From positions 806,001 to 870,000 of the forward strand of contig JAKCOZ010000099.1 of NCBI GenBank assembly GCA_022605955.1: DNA of 64,000 nucleotides. Direction: 5' to 3'. A model generated the notes under the pieces. It ran no database searches, had not been told where the DNA came from, and saw only the letters and a program-made list of their open reading frames with translations. Shown here piece by piece: positions 35,071 to 48,600 of the stretch. The stretch's first letter is position 1. Every line of letters begins with the position of its first letter. Made by a program: the position numbers and the translations under genes. The DNA is from Rallus limicola (taxonomy: Eukaryota; Chordata; Aves; Gruiformes; Rallidae).

Positions 35071-38000
35071 GCTCGTGTGTCCTGTTAGGAGGTTTCAGAC
35101 GAGCTATGCCTTTCAGGCCTAGCTTCTTTACTTTGGGAGTTATTGCTGGACGTTTAGCATGTTTTGAACTGCAGTCTGCTAGGGCCGAGAAAAGCACCCT
35201 AGGAGGTTCCAGGCATGTTCCCTCTTTCCAGGCAAAGGAAAAGGCTGAGAGCCAAAGTGACAGGGTCTGCTCTTGTGTCCTGTTAGGAGGTTTCAGACAA
35301 GCTATGCCTTTCAGGCCTCGCTTCTTTACTTTGGGAGTTATTGCTGGACGTTTAGCATGTTTTGAACTGCAGTCTGCTAGGGCCGAGAAAAGCACCGTAG
35401 GAGGTTCCAGGCATGTTCCCTCTTTCCAGGCAAAGGAAAAGGCTGAGAGCCAAAGTGACAGGGTCTGCTCGTGTGTCCTGTTAGGAGGTTTCAGACAAGC
35501 TATGCCTTTCAGGCCTAGCTTCTTTACTTTGGGAGTTATTGCTGGACGTTTAGGATGTTGTGACCTGCAGTCTGCTAGGGCCGAGAAAAGCACCGTAGGA
35601 GGTTCCAGGCATGTTCCCTCTTTCCAGGCAAAGGAAAAGGCTGAGAGCCAAAGTGACAGGGTCTGCTCGTGTGTCCTGTTAGGGGGTTTCAGACAAGCTA
35701 TGCCTTTCAGGCCTAGCTTCTTTACTTTGGGAGTTATTGCTGGACGTTTAGCATGTTTTGAACTGCAGTCTGCTAGGGCCGAGAAAAGCACCGTAGGAGG
35801 TTCCAGGCATGTTCCCTCTTTCCAGGCAAAGGAAAAGGCTGAGAGCCAAAGTGACAGGGTCTGCTCGTGTGTCCTGTTAGGAGGTTTCAGACAAGCTATG
35901 CCTTTCAGGCCTAGCTTCTTTACTTTGGGAGTTATTGCTGGACGTTTAGCATGTTTTCAACTGCAGTCTGCTAGGGCCGAGAAAAGCACCGTAGGAGGTT
36001 CCAGGCATGTTCCCTCTTTCCAGGCAAAGGAAAAGGCTGAGAGCCAAAGTGACAGGGTCTGCTTGTGTGTCCTGTTAGGAGGTTTTAGACGAGCTATGCC
36101 TTTCAGGCCTAGCTTCTTTACTTTGGGAGTTATTGCTGGACGTTTAGCATGTTTTGAACTGCAGTCTGCTAGGGCCGAGAAAAGCACCGTAGGAGGTTCC
36201 AGGCATGTTCCCTCTTTCCAGGCAAAGGAAAAGGCTGAGAGCCAAAGTGACAGGGTCTGCTTGTGTGTCCTGTTCGGAGGTTTCAGACAAGCTATGCCTT
36301 TCAGGCCTAGCTTCTTTACTTTGGGAGTTATTGCTGGACGTTTAGCATGTTTTGAACTGCAGTCTGCTAGGGCCGAGAAAAGCACCGTAGGAGGTTCCAG
36401 GCATGTTCCCTCTTTCCAGGCAAAGGAAAAGGCTGAGAGCCAAAGTGACAGGGTCTGCTCGTGTGTCCTGTTAGGAGGTTTCAGACGAGCTATGCCTTTC
36501 AGGCCTAGCTTCTTTACTTTGGGAGTTATTGCTGGACGTTTAGCATGTTTTGAACTGCAGTCTGCTAGGGCCGAGAAAAGCACCGTAGGAGGTTCCAGGC
36601 ATGTTCCCTCTTTCCAGGCAAAGGAAAAGGCTGAGAGCCAAAGTGACAGGGTCTGCTCGTGTGTCCTGTTAGGAGGTTTCAGACAAGCTATGCCTTTCAG
36701 GCCTAGCTTCTTTACTTTGGGAGTTATTGCTGGACGTTTAGCATGTTTTGAACTGCAGTCTGCTAGGGCCGAGAAAAGCACCGTAGGAGGTTCCAGGCAT
36801 GTTCCCTCTTTCCAGGCAAAGGAAAAGGCTGAGAGCCAAAGTGACAGGGTCAGCTCGTGTGTCCTGTTAGGAGGTTTCAGACAAGCTATGCCTTTCAGGC
36901 CTAGCTTCTTTACTTTGGGAGTTATTGCTGGACGTTTAGCATGTTTTGAACTGCAGTCTGCTAGGGCCGAGAAAAGCACCGTAGGAGGTTCCAGGCATGT
37001 TCCCTCTTTCCAGGCAAAGGAAAAGGCTGAGAGCCAAAGTGACAGGGTCTGCTCGTGTGTCCTGTTAGGAGGTTTCAGACAAGCTATGCCTTTCAGGCCT
37101 AGCTTCTTTACTTTGGGAGTTATTGCTGGACGTTTAGCATGTTTTGAACTGCAGTCTGCTAGGGCCGAGAAAAGCACCGTAGGAGGTTCCAGGCATGTTC
37201 CCTCTTTCCAGGCAAAGGAAAAGGCTGAGAGCCAAAGTGACAGGGTCTGCTCGTGTGTCCTGTTAGGAGGTTTCAGACAAGCTATGCCTTTCAGGCCTAG
37301 CTTCTTTACTTTGGGAGTTATTGCTGGACGTTTAGCATGTTTTGAACTGCAGTCTGCTAGGGCCGAGAAAAGCACCGTAGGAGGTTCCAGGCATGTTCCC
37401 TCTTTCCAGGCAAAGGAAAAGGCTGAGAGCCAAAGTGACAGGGTCTGCTCGTGTGTCCTGTTAGGAGGTTTCAGACAAGCTATGCCTTTCAGGCCTAGCT
37501 TCTTTACTTTGGGAGTTATTGCTGGACGTTTAGCATGTTTTGAACTGCAGTCTGCTAGGGCCGAGAAAAGCACCGTAGGAGGTTCCAGGCATGTTCCCTC
37601 TTTCCAGGCAAAGGAAAAGGCTGAGAGCCAAAGTGACAGGGTCTGCTCGTGTGTCCTGTTAGGAGGTTTCAGACGAGCTATGCCTTTCAGGCCTAGCTTC
37701 TTTACTTTGGGAGTTATTGCTGGACGTTTAGCATGTTTTGAACTGCAGTCTGCTAGGGCCGAGAAAAGCACCGTAGGAGGTTCCAGGCATGTTCCCTCTT
37801 TCCAGGCAAAGGAAAAGGCTGAAAGCCAAAGTGACAGGGTCTGCTCGTGTGTCCTGTTAGGAGGTTTCAGACAAGCTATGCCTTTCAGGCCTAGCTTCTT
37901 TACTTTGGGAGTTATTGCTGGACGTTTAGCATGTTGTGACCTGCAGTCTGCTAGGGCCGAGAAAAGCACCGTAGGAGGTTCCAGGCATGTTCCCTCTTTC

Positions 38001-41000
38001 CAGGCAAAGGAAAAGGCTGAGAGCCAAAGTGACAGGGTCTGCTCGTGTGTCCTGTTAGGGGGTTTCAGACAAGCTATGCCTTTCAGGCCTAGCTTCTTTA
38101 CTTTGGGAGTTATTGCTGGACGTTTAGCATGTTTTGAACTGCAGTCTGCTAGGGCCGAGAAAAGCACCGTAGGAGGTTCCAGGCATGTTCCCTCTTTCCA
38201 GGCAAAGGAAAAGGCTGAGAGCCAAAGTGACAGGGTCTGCTCGTGTGTCCTGTTAGGAGGTTTCAGACAAGCTATGCCTTTCAGGCCTAGCTTCTTTATG
38301 TTGGGAGTTATTGCTGGACGTTTAGCATGTTTTGAACTGCAGTCTGCTAGGGCCGAGAAAAGCACCGTAGGAGGTTCCAGGCATGTTCCCTCTTTCCAGG
38401 CAAAGGAAAAGGCTGAGAGCCAAAGTGACAGGGTCTGCTTGTGTGTCCTGTTAGGAGGTTTCAGACAAGCTATGCCTTTCAGTCCTAGCTTCTTTACTTT
38501 GGGAGTTATTGCTGGACGTTTAGCATGTTTGGAACTGCAGTCTGCTAGGGCCGAGAAAAGCACCGTAGGAGGTTCCAGGCATGTTCCCTCTTTCCAGGCA
38601 AAGGAAAAGGCTGAGAGCCAAAGTGACAGGGTCTGCTTGTGTGTCCTGTTCGGAGGTTTCAGACAAGCTATGCCTTTCAGGCCTAGCTTCTTTACTTTGG
38701 GAGTTATTGCTGGACGTATAGCATGTTTTGAACTGCAGTCTGCTAGGGCCGAGAAAAGCACCGTAGGAGGTTCCAGGCATGTTCCCTCTTTCCAGGCAAA
38801 GGAAAAGGCTGAGAGCCAAAGTGACAGGGTCTGCTCGTGTGTCCTGTTAGGAGGTTTCAGACAAGCTATGCCTTTCAGTCCTAGCTTCTTTACTTTGGGA
38901 GTTATTGCTGGACGTTTAGCATGTTTTGAACTGCAGTCTACTAGGGCCGAGAAAAGCACCGTAGGAGGTTCCAGGCATGTTCCCTCTTTCCAGGCAAAGG
39001 AAAAGGCTGAGAGCCAAAGTGACAGGGTCTGCTTGTGTGTCCTGTTAGGAGGTTTCAGACAAGCTATGCCTTTCAGTCCTAGCTTCTTTACTTTGGGAGT
39101 TATTGCTGGACGTTTAGCATGTTTTGAACTGCAGTCTGCTAGGGCCAAGAAAAGCACCATAGGAGGTTCCAGGCATGTTCCCTCTTTCCAGGCAAAGGAA
39201 AAGGCTGAGAGCCAAAGTGACAGGGTCTGCTCGTGTGTCCTGTTAGGAGGTTTCAGACAAGCTATGCCTTTCAGGCCTAGCTTCCTTACTTTGGGAGTTA
39301 TTGCTGGACGTTTAGCATGTTTTGAACTGCAGTCTGCTAGGGCCGAGAAAAGCACCGTAGGAGGTTCCAGGCATGTTCCCTCTTTCCAGGCAAAGGAAAA
39401 GGCTGAGAGCCAAAGTGACAGGGTCTGCTTGTGTGTCCTGTTAGGAGGTTTCAGACAAGCTATGCCTTTCAGGCCTAGCTTCTTTCCTTTGGGAGTTATT
39501 GCTGGACGTTTAGCATGTTTTGAACTGCAGTCTGCTAGGGCCGAGAAAAGCACCGTAGGAGGTTCCAGGCATGTTCCCTCTTTCCAGGCAAAGGAAAAGG
39601 CTGAGAGCCAAAGTGACAGGGTCTGCTTGTGTGTCCTGTTAGGAGGTTTCAGACAAGCTATGCCTTTCAGGCCTAGCTTCTTTACTTTGGGAGTTATTGC
39701 TGGACGTTTAGCATGTTTTGAACTGCAGTCTGCTAGGGCCGAGAAAAGCACCGTAGGAGATTCCAGGCATGTTCCCTCTTTCCAGGCAAAGGAAAAGGCT
39801 GAGAGCCAAAGTGACAGGGTCTGCTCGTGTGTCCTGTTAGGAGGTTTCAGACAAGATATGCCTTTCAGGCCTAGCTTCTTTACTTTGGGAGTTATTGCTG
39901 GACGTTTAGCATGTTTTGAACTGCAGTCTGCTAGGGCCGAGAAAAGCACCGTAGGAGGTTCCAGGCATGTTCCCTCTTTCCAGGCAAAGGAAAAGGCTGA
40001 GAGCCAAAGTGACAGGGTCTGCTCGTGTGTCCTGTTAGGAGGTTTCAGACGAGCTATGCCTTTCAGGCCTAGCTTCTTTACTTTGGGAGTTATTGCTGGA
40101 CGTTTAGCATGTTTTCAACTGCAGTCTGCTAGGGCCGAGAAAAGCACCGTAGGAGGTTCCAGGCATGTTCCCTCTTTCCAGGCAAAGGAAAAGGCTGAGA
40201 GCCAAAGTGACAGGGTCTGCTCGTGTGTCCTGTTAGGAGGTTTCAGACAAGATATGCCTTTCAGGCCTAGCTTCTTTACTTTGGGAGTTATTGCTGGACG
40301 TTTAGCATGTTTTGAACTGCAGTCTGCTAGGGCCGAGAAAAGCACCGTAGGAGGTTCCAGGCATGTTCCCTCTTTCCAGGCAAAGGAAAAGGCTGAGAGC
40401 CAAAGTGACAGGGTCTGCTCGTGTGTCCTGTTAGGAGGTTTCAGACGAGCTATGCCTTTCAGGCCTAGCTTCTTTACTTTGGGAGTTATTGCTGGACGTT
40501 TAGCATGTTTTCAACTGCAGTCTGCTAGGGCCGAGAAAAGCACCGTAGGAGGTTCCAGGCATGTTCCCTCTTTCCAGGCAAAGGAAAAGGCTGAGAGCCA
40601 AAGTGACAGGGTCTGCTCGTGTGTCCTGTTAGGAGGTTTCAGACAAGCTATGCCTTTCAGGCCTAGCTTCTTTACTTTGGGAGTTATTGCTGGACGTTTA
40701 GCATGTTTTGAACTGCAGTCTGCTAGGGCCGAGAAAAGCACCGTAGGAGGTTCCAGGCATGTTCCCTCTTTCCAGGCAAAGGAAAAGGCTGAGAGCCAAA
40801 GTGACAGGGTCTGCTCGTGTGTCCTGTTAGGAGGTTTCAGACAAGCTATGCCTTTCAGGCCTAGCTTCTTTACTTTGGGAGTTATTGCTGGACGTTTAGC
40901 ATGTTTTGAACTGCAGTCTGCTAGGGCCGAGAAAAGCACCGTAGGAGGTTCCAGGCATGTTCCCTCTTTCCAGGCAAAGGAAAAGGCTGAGAGCCAAAGT

Positions 41001-44000
41001 GACAGGGTCTGCTCGTGTGTCCTGTTAGGAGGTTTCAGACGAGCTATGCCTTTCAGGCCTAGCTTCTTTACTTTGGGAGTTATTGCTGGACGTTTAGCAT
41101 GTTTTGAACTGCAGTCTGCTAGGGCCGAGAAAAGCACCCTAGGAGGTTCCAGGCATGTTCCCTCTTTCCAGGCAAAGGAAAAGGCTGAGAGCCAAAGTGA
41201 CAGGGTCTGCTCTTGTGTCCTGTTAGGAGGTTTCAGACAAGCTATGCCTTTCAGGCCTCGCTTCTTTACTTTGGGAGTTATTGCTGGACGTTTAGCATGT
41301 TTTGAACTGCAGTCTGCTAGGGCCGAGAAAAGCACCGTAGGAGGTTCCAGGCATGTTCCCTCTTTCCAGGCAAAGGAAAAGGCTGAGAGCCAAAGTGACA
41401 GGGTCTGCTCGTGTGTCCTGTTAGGAGGTTTCAGACAAGCTATGCCTTTCAGGCCTAGCTTCTTTACTTTGGGAGTTATTGCTGGACGTTTAGCATGTTG
41501 TGACCTGCAGTCTGCTAGGGCCGAGAAAAGCACCGTAGGAGGTTCCAGGCATGTTCCCTCTTTCCAGGCAAAGGAAAAGGCTGAGAGCCAAAGTGACAGG
41601 GTCTGCTCGTGTGTCCTGTTAGGGGGTTTCAGACAAGCTATGCCTTTCAGGCCTAGCTTCTTTACTTTGGGAGTTATTGCTGGACGTTTAGCATGTTTTG
41701 AACTGCAGTCTGCTAGGGCCGAGAAAAGCACCGTAGGAGGTTCCAGGCATGTTCCCTCTTTCCAGGCAAAGGAAAAGGCTGAGAGCCAAAGTGACAGGGT
41801 CTGCTCGTGTGTCCTGTTAGGAGGTTTCAGACAAGCTATGCCTTTCAGGCCTAGCTTCTTTACTTTGGGAGTTATTGCTGGACGTTTAGCATGTTTTCAA
41901 CTGCAGTCTGCTAGGGCCGAGAAAAGCACCGTAGGAGGTTCCAGGCATGTTCCCTCTTTCCAGGCAAAGGAAAAGGCTGAGAGCCAAAGTGACAGGGTCT
42001 GCTTGTGTGTCCTGTTAGGAGGTTTTAGACGAGCTATGCCTTTCAGGCCTAGCTTCTTTACTTTGGGAGTTATTGCTGGACGTTTAGCATGTTTTGAACT
42101 GCAGTCTGCTAGGGCCGAGAAAAGCACCGTAGGAGGTTCCAGGCATGTTCCCTCTTTCCAGGCAAAGGAAAAGGCTGAGAGCCAAAGTGACAGGGTCTGC
42201 TTGTGTGTCCTGTTCGGAGGTTTCAGACAAGCTATGCCTTTCAGGCCTAGCTTCTTTACTTTGGGAGTTATTGCTGGACGTTTAGCATGTTTTGAACTGC
42301 AGTCTGCTAGGGCCGAGAAAAGCACCGTAGGAGGTTCCAGGCATGTTCCCTCTTTCCAGGCAAAGGAAAAGGCTGAGAGCCAAAGTGACAGGGTCTGCTC
42401 GTGTGTCCTGTTAGGAGGTTTCAGACGAGCTATGCCTTTCAGGCCTAGCTTCTTTACTTTGGGAGTTATTGCTGGACGTTTAGCATGTTTTGAACTGCAG
42501 TCTGCTAGGGCCGAGAAAAGCACCGTAGGAGGTTCCAGGCATGTTCCCTCTTTCCAGGCAAAGGAAAAGGCTGAGAGCCAAAGTGACAGGGTCTGCTCGT
42601 GTGTCCTGTTAGGAGGTTTCAGACAAGCTATGCCTTTCAGGCCTAGCTTCTTTACTTTGGGAGTTATTGCTGGACGTTTAGCATGTTTTGAACTGCAGTC
42701 TGCTAGGGCCGAGAAAAGCACCGTAGGAGGTTCCAGGCATGTTCCCTCTTTCCAGGCAAAGGAAAAGGCTGAGAGCCAAAGTGACAGGGTCAGCTCGTGT
42801 GTCCTGTTAGGAGGTTTCAGACAAGCTATGCCTTTCAGGCCTAGCTTCTTTACTTTGGGAGTTATTGCTGGACGTTTAGCATGTTTTGAACTGCAGTCTG
42901 CTAGGGCCGAGAAAAGCACCGTAGGAGGTTCCAGGCATGTTCCCTCTTTCCAGGCAAAGGAAAAGGCTGAGAGCCAAAGTGACAGGGTCTGCTCGTGTGT
43001 CCTGTTAGGAGGTTTCAGACAAGCTATGCCTTTCAGGCCTAGCTTCTTTACTTTGGGAGTTATTGCTGGACGTTTAGCATGTTTTGAACTGCAGTCTGCT
43101 AGGGCCGAGAAAAGCACCGTAGGAGGTTCCAGGCATGTTCCCTCTTTCCAGGCAAAGGAAAAGGCTGAGAGCCAAAGTGACAGGGTCTGCTCGTGTGTCC
43201 TGTTAGGAGGTTTCAGACAAGCTATGCCTTTCAGGCCTAGCTTCTTTACTTTGGGAGTTATTGCTGGACGTTTAGCATGTTTTGAACTGCAGTCTGCTAG
43301 GGCCGAGAAAAGCACCGTAGGAGGTTCCAGGCATGTTCCCTCTTTCCAGGCAAAGGAAAAGGCTGAGAGCCAAAGTGACAGGGTCTGCTCGTGTGTCCTG
43401 TTAGGAGGTTTCAGACAAGCTATGCCTTTCAGGCCTAGCTTCTTTACTTTGGGAGTTATTGCTGGACGTTTAGCATGTTTTGAACTGCAGTCTGCTAGGG
43501 CCGAGAAAAGCACCGTAGGAGGTTCCAGGCATGTTCCCTCTTTCCAGGCAAAGGAAAAGGCTGAGAGCCAAAGTGACAGGGTCTGCTCGTGTGTCCTGTT
43601 AGGAGGTTTCAGACGAGCTATGCCTTTCAGGCCTAGCTTCTTTACTTTGGGAGTTATTGCTGGACGTTTAGCATGTTTTGAACTGCAGTCTGCTAGGGCC
43701 GAGAAAAGCACCGTAGGAGGTTCCAGGCATGTTCCCTCTTTCCAGGCAAAGGAAAAGGCTGAAAGCCAAAGTGACAGGGTCTGCTCGTGTGTCCTGTTAG
43801 GAGGTTTCAGACAAGCTATGCCTTTCAGGCCTAGCTTCTTTACTTTGGGAGTTATTGCTGGACGTTTAGCATGTTGTGACCTGCAGTCTGCTAGGGCCGA
43901 GAAAAGCACCGTAGGAGGTTCCAGGCATGTTCCCTCTTTCCAGGCAAAGGAAAAGGCTGAGAGCCAAAGTGACAGGGTCTGCTCGTGTGTCCTGTTAGGG

Positions 44001-45640
44001 GGTTTTCGACAAGCTATGCCTTTCAGGCCTAGCTTCTTTACTTTGGGAGTTATTGCTGGACGTTTAGCATGTTTTGAACTGCAGTCTGCTAGGGCCGAGA
44101 AAAGCACCGTAGGAGGTTCCAGGCATGTTCCCTCTTTCCAGGCAAAGGAAAAGGCTGAGAGCCAAAGTGACAGGGTCTGCTCGTGTGTCCTGTTAGGAGG
44201 TTTCAGACAAGCTATGCCTTTCAGGCCTAGCTTCTTTACGTTGGGAGTTATTGCTGGACGTTTAGCATGTTTTGAACTGCAGTCTGCTAGGGCCGAGAAA
44301 AGCACCGTAGGAGGTTCCAGGCATGTTCCCTCTTTCCAGGCAAAGGAAAAGGCTGAGAGCCAAAGTGACAGGGTCTGCTCGTGTGTCCTGTTAGGAGGTT
44401 TCAGACAAGCTATGCCTTTCAGGCCTAGCTTCTTTACTTTGGGAGTTATTGCTGGACGTTTAGCATGTTTGGAACTGCAGTCTGCTAGGGCCGAGAAAAG
44501 CACCGTAGGAGGTTCCAGGCATGTTCCCTCTTTCCAGGCAAAGGAAAAGGCTGAGAGCCAAAGTGACAGGGTCTGCTTGTGTGTCCTGTTCGGAGGTTTC
44601 AGACAAGCTATGCCTTTCAGTCCTAGCTTCTTTACTTTGGGAGTTATTGCTGGACGTATAGCATGTTTTGAACTGCAGTCTGCTAGGGCCGAGAAAAGCA
44701 CCGTAGGAGGTTCCAGGCATGTTCCCTCTTTCCAGGCAAAGGAAAAGGCTGAGAGCCAAAGTGACAGGGTCTGCTTGTGTGTCCTGTTAGGAGGTTTCAG
44801 ACAAGCTATGCCTTTCAGTCCTAGCTTCTTTACTTTGGGAGTTATTGCTGGACGTTTAGCATGTTTTGAACTGCAGTCTACTAGGGCCGAGAAAAGCACC
44901 GTAGGAGGTTCCAGGCATGTTCCCTCTTTCCAGGCAAAGGAAAAGGCTGAGAGCCAAAGTGACAGGGTCTGCTTGTGTGTCCTGTTAGGAGTTTTCAGAC
45001 AAGCTATGCCTTTCAGTCCTAGCTTCTTTACTTTGGGAGTTATTGCTGGACGTTTAGCATGTTTTGAACTGCAGTCTGCTAGGGCCAAGAAAAGCACCAT
45101 AGGAGGTTCCAGGCATGTTCCCTCTTTCCAGGCAAAGGAAAAGGCTGAGAGCCAAAGTGACAGGGTCTGCTCGTGTGTCCTGTTAGGAGGTTTCAGACAA
45201 GCTATGCCTTTCAGGCCTAGCTTCCTTACTTTGGGAGTTATTGCTGGACGTTTAGCATGTTTTGAACTGCAGTCTGCTAGGGCCGAGAAAAGCACCGTAG
45301 GAGGTTCCAGGCATGTTCCCTCTTTCCAGGCAAAGGAAAAGGCTGAGAGCCAAAGTGACAGGGTCTGCTTGTGTGTCCTGTTAGGAGGTTTCAGACAAGC
45401 TATGCCTTTCAGGCCTAGCTTCTTTACTTTGGGAGTTATTGCTGGACGTTTAGCATGTTTTGAACTGCAGTCTGCTAGGGCCGAGAAAAGCACCGTAGGA
45501 GGTTCCAGGCATGTTCCCTCTTTCCAGGCAAAGGAAAAGGCTGAGAGCCAAAGTGACAGGGTCTGCTTGTGTGTCCTGTTAGGAGGTTTCAGACAAGCTA
45601 TGCCTTTCAGGCCTAGCTTCTTTACTTTGGGAGTTATTGC
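34500..45640. repeat. 30-monomer higher-order repeat, two copies (5,940 bp offset)
   Basis: The segments at about 34.5-39.7 kb and 40.25-45.6 kb carry the same long series of rare variants. From the ACCCTAGG monomer onward (about 35206 and 41146) the offset is exactly 5940 bp. Further pairs are GGTCAGCTCG (36848, 42788), GTTTGGAAC (about 38527, 44467), GTTCGGAGG (about 38649, 44589), GACGTATAGC (about 38713, 44653), CAGTCTACTAG (about 38935, 44875), and GCCAAGAAAAGCACCATAG (about 39145, 45085). At the left end the offset is 5742 bp, so the second copy has one more monomer near 40.9 kb. Each copy has private changes, for example TAGGATG near 35552 and TTTCCTTTGG near 39483, which argues against an assembly duplication. 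Confidence 0.88.
39852..40643. repeat. Tandem dimer (396 bp x 2)
   Basis: A two-monomer unit, ACAAGATATG followed by GACGAG with GTTTTCAAC, occurs at about 39.85 kb and again 396 bp later at about 40.25 kb. The second unit is also the left end of the second 30-monomer copy, so this dimer may mark the duplication junction. Confidence 0.7.
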
Positions 45641-48600
45641 TGGACATTTAGCATGTTTTGAACTGCAGTCTGCTAGGGCCGAGAAAAGCACCGTAGGAGG
45701 TTCCAGGCATGTTCCCTCTTTCCAGGCAAAGGAAAAGGCTGAGAGCCAAAGTGACAGGGTTTGCTTGTGTGTCCTGTTAGGAGCTTTCAGACAAACTAAG
45801 CCTTTCAGGCCTAGTTTCTTTACTTTGGGAGTTATTGCTGGACGTTTAGCATGTTTTGAACTGCAGTCTGCTAGGGCCGAGAAAAGCACCGTAGGAGGTT
45901 CCAGGCATGTTCCCTCTTTCCAGGCAAAGGAAAAGGCTGAGAGCCAAAGTGACAGGGTCTGCTTGTGTGTCCTGTTAGGAGGTTTCAGACAAGCTATGCC
46001 TTTCAGTCCTAGCTTCTTTACTTTGGGAGTTATTGCTGGACGTTTAGCATGTTTTGAACTGCAGTCTGCTAGGGCCGAGAAAAGCACTGTAGGAGGTTCC
46101 AGGCATGTTCCCTCTTTCCAGGCAAAGGAAAAGGCTGAGAGCCAAAGTGACAGGGTCTGCTTGTGTGTCCTGTTAGGAGGTTTCAGACAAGCTATGCCTT
46201 TCAGGCCTAGCTTCTTTACTTTGGGAGTTATTGCTGGACGTTTAGCATGTTTTGAACTGCAGTCTGCTAGGGCCGAGAAAAGCACCGTAGGAGGTTCCAG
46301 GCATGTTCCCTCTTTCCAGGCAAAGGAAAAGGCTGAGAGCCAAAGTGACAGGGTCTGCTTGTGTGTCCTGTTAGGAGGTTTCAGACAATCTATGCCTTTC
46401 AGGCCTAGCTTCTTTACTTTGGGAGTTATTGCTGGACGTTTAGCATGTTTTGAACTGCAGTCTGCTAGGGCCGAGAAAAGCACCGTAGGAGGTTCCAGGC
46501 ATGTTCCCTCTTTCCAGGCAAAGGAAAAGGCTGAGAGACAAAGTGACAGGGTCTGCTTGTGTGTCCTGTTAGGAGGTTTCAGACAAGCTATGCCTTTCAG
46601 TCCTAGCTTCTTTCTTTTGGGAGTTATTGCTGGACGTTTAGCATGTTTTGAACTGCAGTCTGCTAGGGCCGAGAAAAGCACCGTAGGAGGTTCCAGGCAT
46701 GTTCCCTCTTTCCAGGCAAAGGAAAAGGCTGAGAGCCAAAGTGACAGGGTCTGCTCGTGTGTCCTGTTAGGGGGTTTCAGACAAGCTATGCCTTTCAGGC
46801 CTAGCTTCTTTACTTTGGGAGTTATTGCTGGACGTTTAGCATGTTTTGAACTGCAGTCTGCTAGGGCCGAGAAAAGCACCGTAGGAGGTTCCAGGCATGT
46901 TCCCTCTTTCCAGGCAAAGGAAAAGGCTGAGAGCCAAAGTGACAGGGTCTGCTCGTGTGTCCTGTTAGGGGGTTTCAGACAAGCTATGCCTTTCAGGCCT
47001 AGCTTCTTTACTTTGGGAGTTATTGCTGGACGTTTAGCATGTTTTGAACTGCAGTCTGCTAGGGCCGAGAAAAGCACCGTAGGAGGTTCCAGGCATGTTC
47101 CCTCTTTCCAGGCAAAGGAAAAGGCTGAGAGTCAAAGTGACAGGGTCTGCTCGTGTGTCCTGTTAGGAGGTTTCAGACAAGCTATGCCTTTCAGGCCTCG
47201 CTTCTTTACTTTGGGAGTTATTGCTGGACGTTTAGCATGTTTTGAACTGCAGTCTGCTAGGGCCGAGAAAAGCACCGTAGGAGGTTCCAGGCATGTTCCC
47301 TCTTTCCAGGCAAAGGAAAAGGCTGAGAGCCAAAGTGACAGGGTCTGCTCGTGTGTCCTATTAGGAGGTTTCAGACAAGCTATGCCTTTCAGGCCTAGCT
47401 TCTTTACTTTGCGAGTTATTGCTGGACGTTTAGCATGTTTTGAACTGCAGTCTGCTAGGGCCGAGAAAAGCACCGTAGGAGGTTCCAGGCATGTTCCCTC
47501 TTTCCAGGCAAAGGAAAAGGCTGAGAGCCAAAGTGACAGGGTCTGCTTGTGTGTCCTGTTAGGAGGTTTCAGACAAGCTATGCCTTTCAGGCCTAGCTTC
47601 TTTACTTTGGGAGTTATTGCTGGACATTTAGCATGTTTTGAACTGCAGTCTGCTAGGGCCGAGAAAAGCACCGTAGGAGGTTCCAGGCATGTTCCCTCTT
47701 TCCAGGCAAAGGAAAAGGCTGAGAGCCAAAGTGACAGGGTTTGCTTGTGTGTCCTGTTAGGAGCTTTCAGACAAACTAAGCCTTTCAGGCCTAGTTTCTT
47801 TACTTTGGGAGTTATTGCTGGACGTTTAGCATGTTTTGAACTGCAGTCTGCTAGGGCCGAGAAAAGCACCGTAGGAGGTTCCAGGCATGTTCCCTCTTTC
47901 CAGGCAAAGGAAAAGGCTGAGAGCCAAAGTGACAGGGTCTGCTTGTGTGTCCTGTTAGGAGGTTTCAGACAAGCTATGCCTTTCAGTCCTAGCTTCTTTA
48001 CTTTGGGAGTTATTGCTGGACGTTTAGCATGTTTTGAACTGCAGTCTGCTAGGGCCGAGAAAAGCACCGTAGGAGGTTCCAGGCATGTTCCCTCTTTCCA
48101 GGCAAAGGAAAAGGCTGAGAGCCAAAGTGACAGGGTCTGCTTGTGTGTCCTGTTAGGAGGTTTCAGACAAGCTATGCCTTTCAGGCCTAGCTTCTTTACT
48201 TTGGGAGTTATTGCTGGACGTTTAGCATGTTTTGAACTGCAGTCTGCTAGGGCCGAGAAAAGCACCGTAGGAGGTTCCAGGCATGTTCCCTCTTTCCAGG
48301 CAAAGGAAAAGGCTGAGAGCCAAAGTGACAGGGTCTGCTTGTGTGTCCTGTTAGGAGGTTTCAGAGAATCTATGCCTTTCAGGCCTAGCTTCTTTACTTT
48401 GGGAGTTATTGCTGGACGTTTAGCATGTTTTGAACTGCAGTCTGCTAGGGCCGAGAAAAGCACCGTAGGAGGTTCCAGGCATGTTCCCTCTTTCCAGGCA
48501 AAGGAAAAGGCTGAGAGACAAAGTGACAGGGTCTGCTTGTGTGTCCTGTTAGGAGGTTTCAGACAAGCTATGCCTTTCAGTCCTAGCTTCTTTACTTTGG

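Noticed and set aside
38520..38819. Short antisense frame of 99 codons, repeated at 44460-44759
   Set aside because: This is a different frame that opens only where a GTTCGGAGG variant removes its usual stop. The second occurrence is simply the 5,940-bp duplicate.
34500..45640. Assembly artefact duplicating a 6-kb piece
   Set aside because: The two copies differ at several private positions (for example near 35552, 38299, 38440, 39483 and 45646) and by one whole monomer. Errors in total array length still cannot be excluded without reads.
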